5,771 bases of DNA from Patescibacteria group bacterium (GTDB taxonomy: Bacteria; Patescibacteriota; Microgenomatia; Levybacterales; UBA12049): assembly GCA_018900295.1 (NCBI GenBank), contig JAHIGH010000205.1, positions 1 to 5,771 on the forward strand. Direction: 5' to 3'. Both the position numbers and the translations under genes were made by a program. Shown here piece by piece: positions 3,644 through 5,771 of this stretch. A model generated the notes under the pieces. That model saw only the letters and a list, made by a program, of their open reading frames with translations. It was not told the DNA's origin and did not search any database. How positions within the stretch are numbered: position 1 is the first letter of the stretch; every line of letters begins with the position of its first letter.

Positions 3644-5771
3644 ATGACACTTCTGGAAAAATTTAAATACTACTTAAATACCGACAGGAACAAACCTTCG
3701 GAAGTTACAATCAAAAATTACCTCTCGGACGTAAGGAAATTCATTACATGGTTTGAAAACCAATCCCACGCCAACTTCCATCCTACAAAAATAACTTCCG
3801 AAACAATCAATGTATATAAAGCCTATCTGATCAAAAATGAAGCGCCCGCGAATTCGATAGAGCGTTACTTATCCTCATTAAGAAAATTCTTTAATTATCT
3901 AAAACAGGAAAACCTTATAAACAATATCCCCTTTAACCGGGAAATAAATATAAAGTATCTATCAAAAGACCCGTTAATGCTCGATCAATTCAAAATTTAC
4001 TTACTGAGTAATAATATTTCCAAAACAACTATAAAAAACTACCTGATGGATATTAGACATTTTTTAAGCTGGCTGGACAAAGTACTATGCCCAATTCAAA
4101 ACCAAAATATATTAAATGGTATCAACATATCACTCATTGACGAATATAAATATAGATTACTTAAAGAAACACATTTATCTCCCGTTTCCTTAAATCGCAA
4201 ACTATCGTCTCTTCGTAAATACCTGAACTGGATTGGAAAAAAAGATATAGATATAAATAATATATCTTTAACAAATAATACAGGTCGCGACATAAAAAAA
4301 ACAATTAATATTTTCAAAGAAATCAGAAGCAAAAATAACGAAAAATTACACGAAAATTCAAATAAAACAATTACTCCGTCCCCTTTCAAGTTAATAGATA
4401 TAATTATTGCTATTCCTCTGGTAAAAACCCTGGAAGCAGTAACGCATCATCTTTGGAAAATAAAAGGAGCAAATGTATTCACGCCTGCACCACAGGAATA
4501 TCAAAAAAGTCCTGCCAAACTCGCAAAGCTATTAACTATATTTAGCATATCAAAAAATATCAAAAATCATCATATACACAATACTCCAAAATCTATTTAC
4601 GCGCCTTTGGAAATATCTACTAGATCCTTGCCAAAACATAAAAGGATATATTTTCATCTATTACATACTCGACCAAAATGGTATAATATATATCATTCAT
4701 ATCCTATAGTTCACTATTTTCACACTGCAATACTACTCATTCTTACAACCATAATAGGATCAACCCTTTTTAATAATTTTTATGAAAGCTCCAAACAAAA
4801 TACTGTATTTGCCAATCCACCCTGGATACAACCCAAAATACTTACTTTTCAAGGAAAATTAAAAGACTCATACAATAATCCAATAATCACAGACACCCCA
4901 TTAAGATTCGCTATATACAATAACCTGTCAGCTTCAGGAGCTGCACTGCTTTGGCAGGAAGTACAAACCATCAATCCTGATACTAATGGATCTTTTAAAA
5001 CACAAATAGGTCAAAAAAACCCTATCTCTTCTTCTATCTTCTTCGATAATCCGGCTCTTTATCTCGGGATTACTGTTAAAAACGATAATGAACTACAACC
5101 AAGACAAGAAATCACAACTGTTTCCTACAGTAATAATTCCCAACAATTACAAGGCCTGATTCCCATAACCAAGAACAACGCGGGAACAAAAAACGTCATT
5201 CTTGCCTTGGATTCTGCTGGAAATCTAACCATAGGAGAAAAAGCCGCACCCACCTTTGAAGCTAGCGATGGACAATTTACTATCTCAGGCAAAACCTTAT
5301 TACTGACTTCTGTAATAGGCTCTGATAGTAATGTTATAATTGCGCCTGACGGCAACGGTATAATTGATCTTCAAAAACCATTACAAAATACAACAAACAA
5401 TAACAACATTGAGTCTGCTCAGGGAGCTGTTGAAATTGACGATTTATTAGCAATTCTTGCAACATCAAGCGGACAATCAGCCCTTACAATCAATCAAAAC
5501 TCTACCGGTCCGCTTATTAGCGCTTCAACCAGCGGGATTGCCATGTTCACCCTGGAAAACAATGGAACAGGCATATTTACCGGAAATCTATTTATAAATG
5601 GAAATAGCCTGACATCCGCGAATACATCCTTTAACCTATTAAATACCGACACTATTAACCTGAATATCGGAAATACCGCCACCGCTATTTCCCTGGGAGC
5701 CGGTGTAGGAAACACAACAATTAATAATACTCTTATAACAAGCTCTGCCTATATTGACAATTTATATACAA
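3644..5771 (+). CDS. Tandem Xer-type core-binding domains fused to a membrane helix and fibre-like exterior (runs off the right edge)
   Basis: The frame is open for 709 codons to the edge. Two core-binding (SAM-like) domains of tyrosine recombinases come first: residues 1-97 (SEVTIKNYLSDVRKFITWFE at 19-38, SIERYLSSLRKFFNYLKQEN at 71-90) and 111-200 (ISKTTIKNYLMDIRHFLSWL at 125-144, VSLNRKLSSLRKYLNWIGKK at 181-200). No catalytic domain (Arg, HxxR, Tyr) follows. A basic, His-rich stretch (215-359) leads to one membrane helix (361-379) and TVFAN (387-391). Next is a domain found on many exported fibre proteins: LTFQGKLKDSYNNPI (400-414) through LYLGITVKND to PRQEITTVSYS (486-496). The remainder is Ser/Thr/Asn/Gly-rich, with tail-fibre-like repeats such as LNIGNTATAISLGAG (673-687). 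Inferred topology: N-terminus in the cytoplasm, fibre outside. In-frame TAA at 3635 makes ATG 3644 the first start. An 'integrase' label would be misleading, since recombination is not expected. Its function is unknown. Confidence 0.88.
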   Translation, partial: MTLLEKFKYYLNTDRNKPSEVTIKNYLSDVRKFITWFENQSHANFHPTKITSETINVYKAYLIKNEAPANSIERYLSSLRKFFNYLKQENLINNIPFNREINIKYLSKDPLMLDQFKIYLLSNNISKTTIKNYLMDIRHFLSWLDKVLCPIQNQNILNGINISLIDEYKYRLLKETHLSPVSLNRKLSSLRKYLNWIGKKDIDINNISLTNNTGRDIKKTINIFKEIRSKNNEKLHENSNKTITPSPFKLIDIIIAIPLVKTLEAVTHHLWKIKGANVFTPAPQEYQKSPAKLAKLLTIFSISKNIKNHHIHNTPKSIYAPLEISTRSLPKHKRIYFHLLHTRPKWYNIYHSYPIVHYFHTAILLILTTIIGSTLFNNFYESSKQNTVFANPPWIQPKILTFQGKLKDSYNNPIITDTPLRFAIYNNLSASGAALLWQEVQTINPDTNGSFKTQIGQKNPISSSIFFDNPALYLGITVKNDNELQPRQEITTVSYSNNSQQLQGLIPITKNNAGTKNVILALDSAGNLTIGEKAAPTFEASDGQFTISGKTLLLTSVIGSDSNVIIAPDGNGIIDLQKPLQNTTNNNNIESAQGAVEIDDLLAILATSSGQSALTINQNSTGPLISASTSGIAMFTLENNGTGIFTGNLFINGNSLTSANTSFNLLNTDTINLNIGNTATAISLGAGVGNTTINNTLITSSAYIDNLYT

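Noticed and set aside
3644..4250. Annotating the N-terminus as an active XerC/XerD integrase
   Set aside because: Only core-binding domains are present; no catalytic Arg, HxxR or Tyr region follows before the membrane helix.
4096..4389. 97-codon open frame on the minus strand
   Set aside because: Antisense shadow of the core-binding region of the 3644 gene.
5125..5715. Two minus-strand open frames (5125-5355 and 5494-5715)
   Set aside because: Both are antisense to the fibre part of the 3644 gene, whose continuous frame and repeat motifs are convincing.

Overview
The window is AT-rich and looks bacterial. It most likely comes from a Candidate Phyla Radiation (Patescibacteria) genome, probably Microgenomates-like. 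I base this on the leucyl-tRNA synthetase signature (FEPIGLDGFGIHSEN with an HVGS active-site motif), on exported proteins carrying 'GNTATAISLGAG'-type fibre repeats, and on an Xer-type domain fused to a surface protein. This placement is from recalled family resemblance, not from a search. Nothing in the genes requires a recoded TGA.

Layout. (1) 1-521, minus strand: the N-terminal 173 codons of leuS, running off the left edge. Its start codon overlaps the stop of a six-codon mini-ORF that owns the only good Shine-Dalgarno sequence. (2) 522-617: a divergent intergenic region with a dyad and a -10 box that would give a leaderless mRNA for the next gene. (3) 618-1298, plus strand: a small secreted beta-rich protein with four cysteines. 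(4) 1305-1385: an 81-bp palindromic, MITE-like element. (5) 1400-2482, plus strand: a secreted, C-terminally anchored protein resembling DUF916 / WxL-interacting proteins. (6) 2483-3643: about 1.16 kb without a convincing gene, holding a GC-richer palindromic island, other repeats and, at its right end, tandem promoters. (7) 3644-5771+, plus strand: a large open protein, running off the right edge, with two tandem core-binding (SAM-like) domains of tyrosine recombinases but no catalytic domain, then one membrane helix and a fibre-like exterior.

The genes at 618 and 1400 look like a two-gene surface module, comparable in plan to the csc/WxL pairs of Firmicutes: a secreted domain protein next to a DUF916-type membrane-anchored partner. 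Each starts with a signal peptide encoded on a heptanucleotide tandem array (TCTTACA and TTTGCAC). Seven is not a multiple of three, so both are candidate phase-variable genes. The 1400 gene also carries perfect palindromes within its reading frame, like the in-frame palindromic elements of Rickettsia.

The best candidate for something undescribed is the gene at 3644. Its architecture would place a paired DNA-binding-type fold in the cytoplasm and a fibre outside the cell, on one polypeptide.
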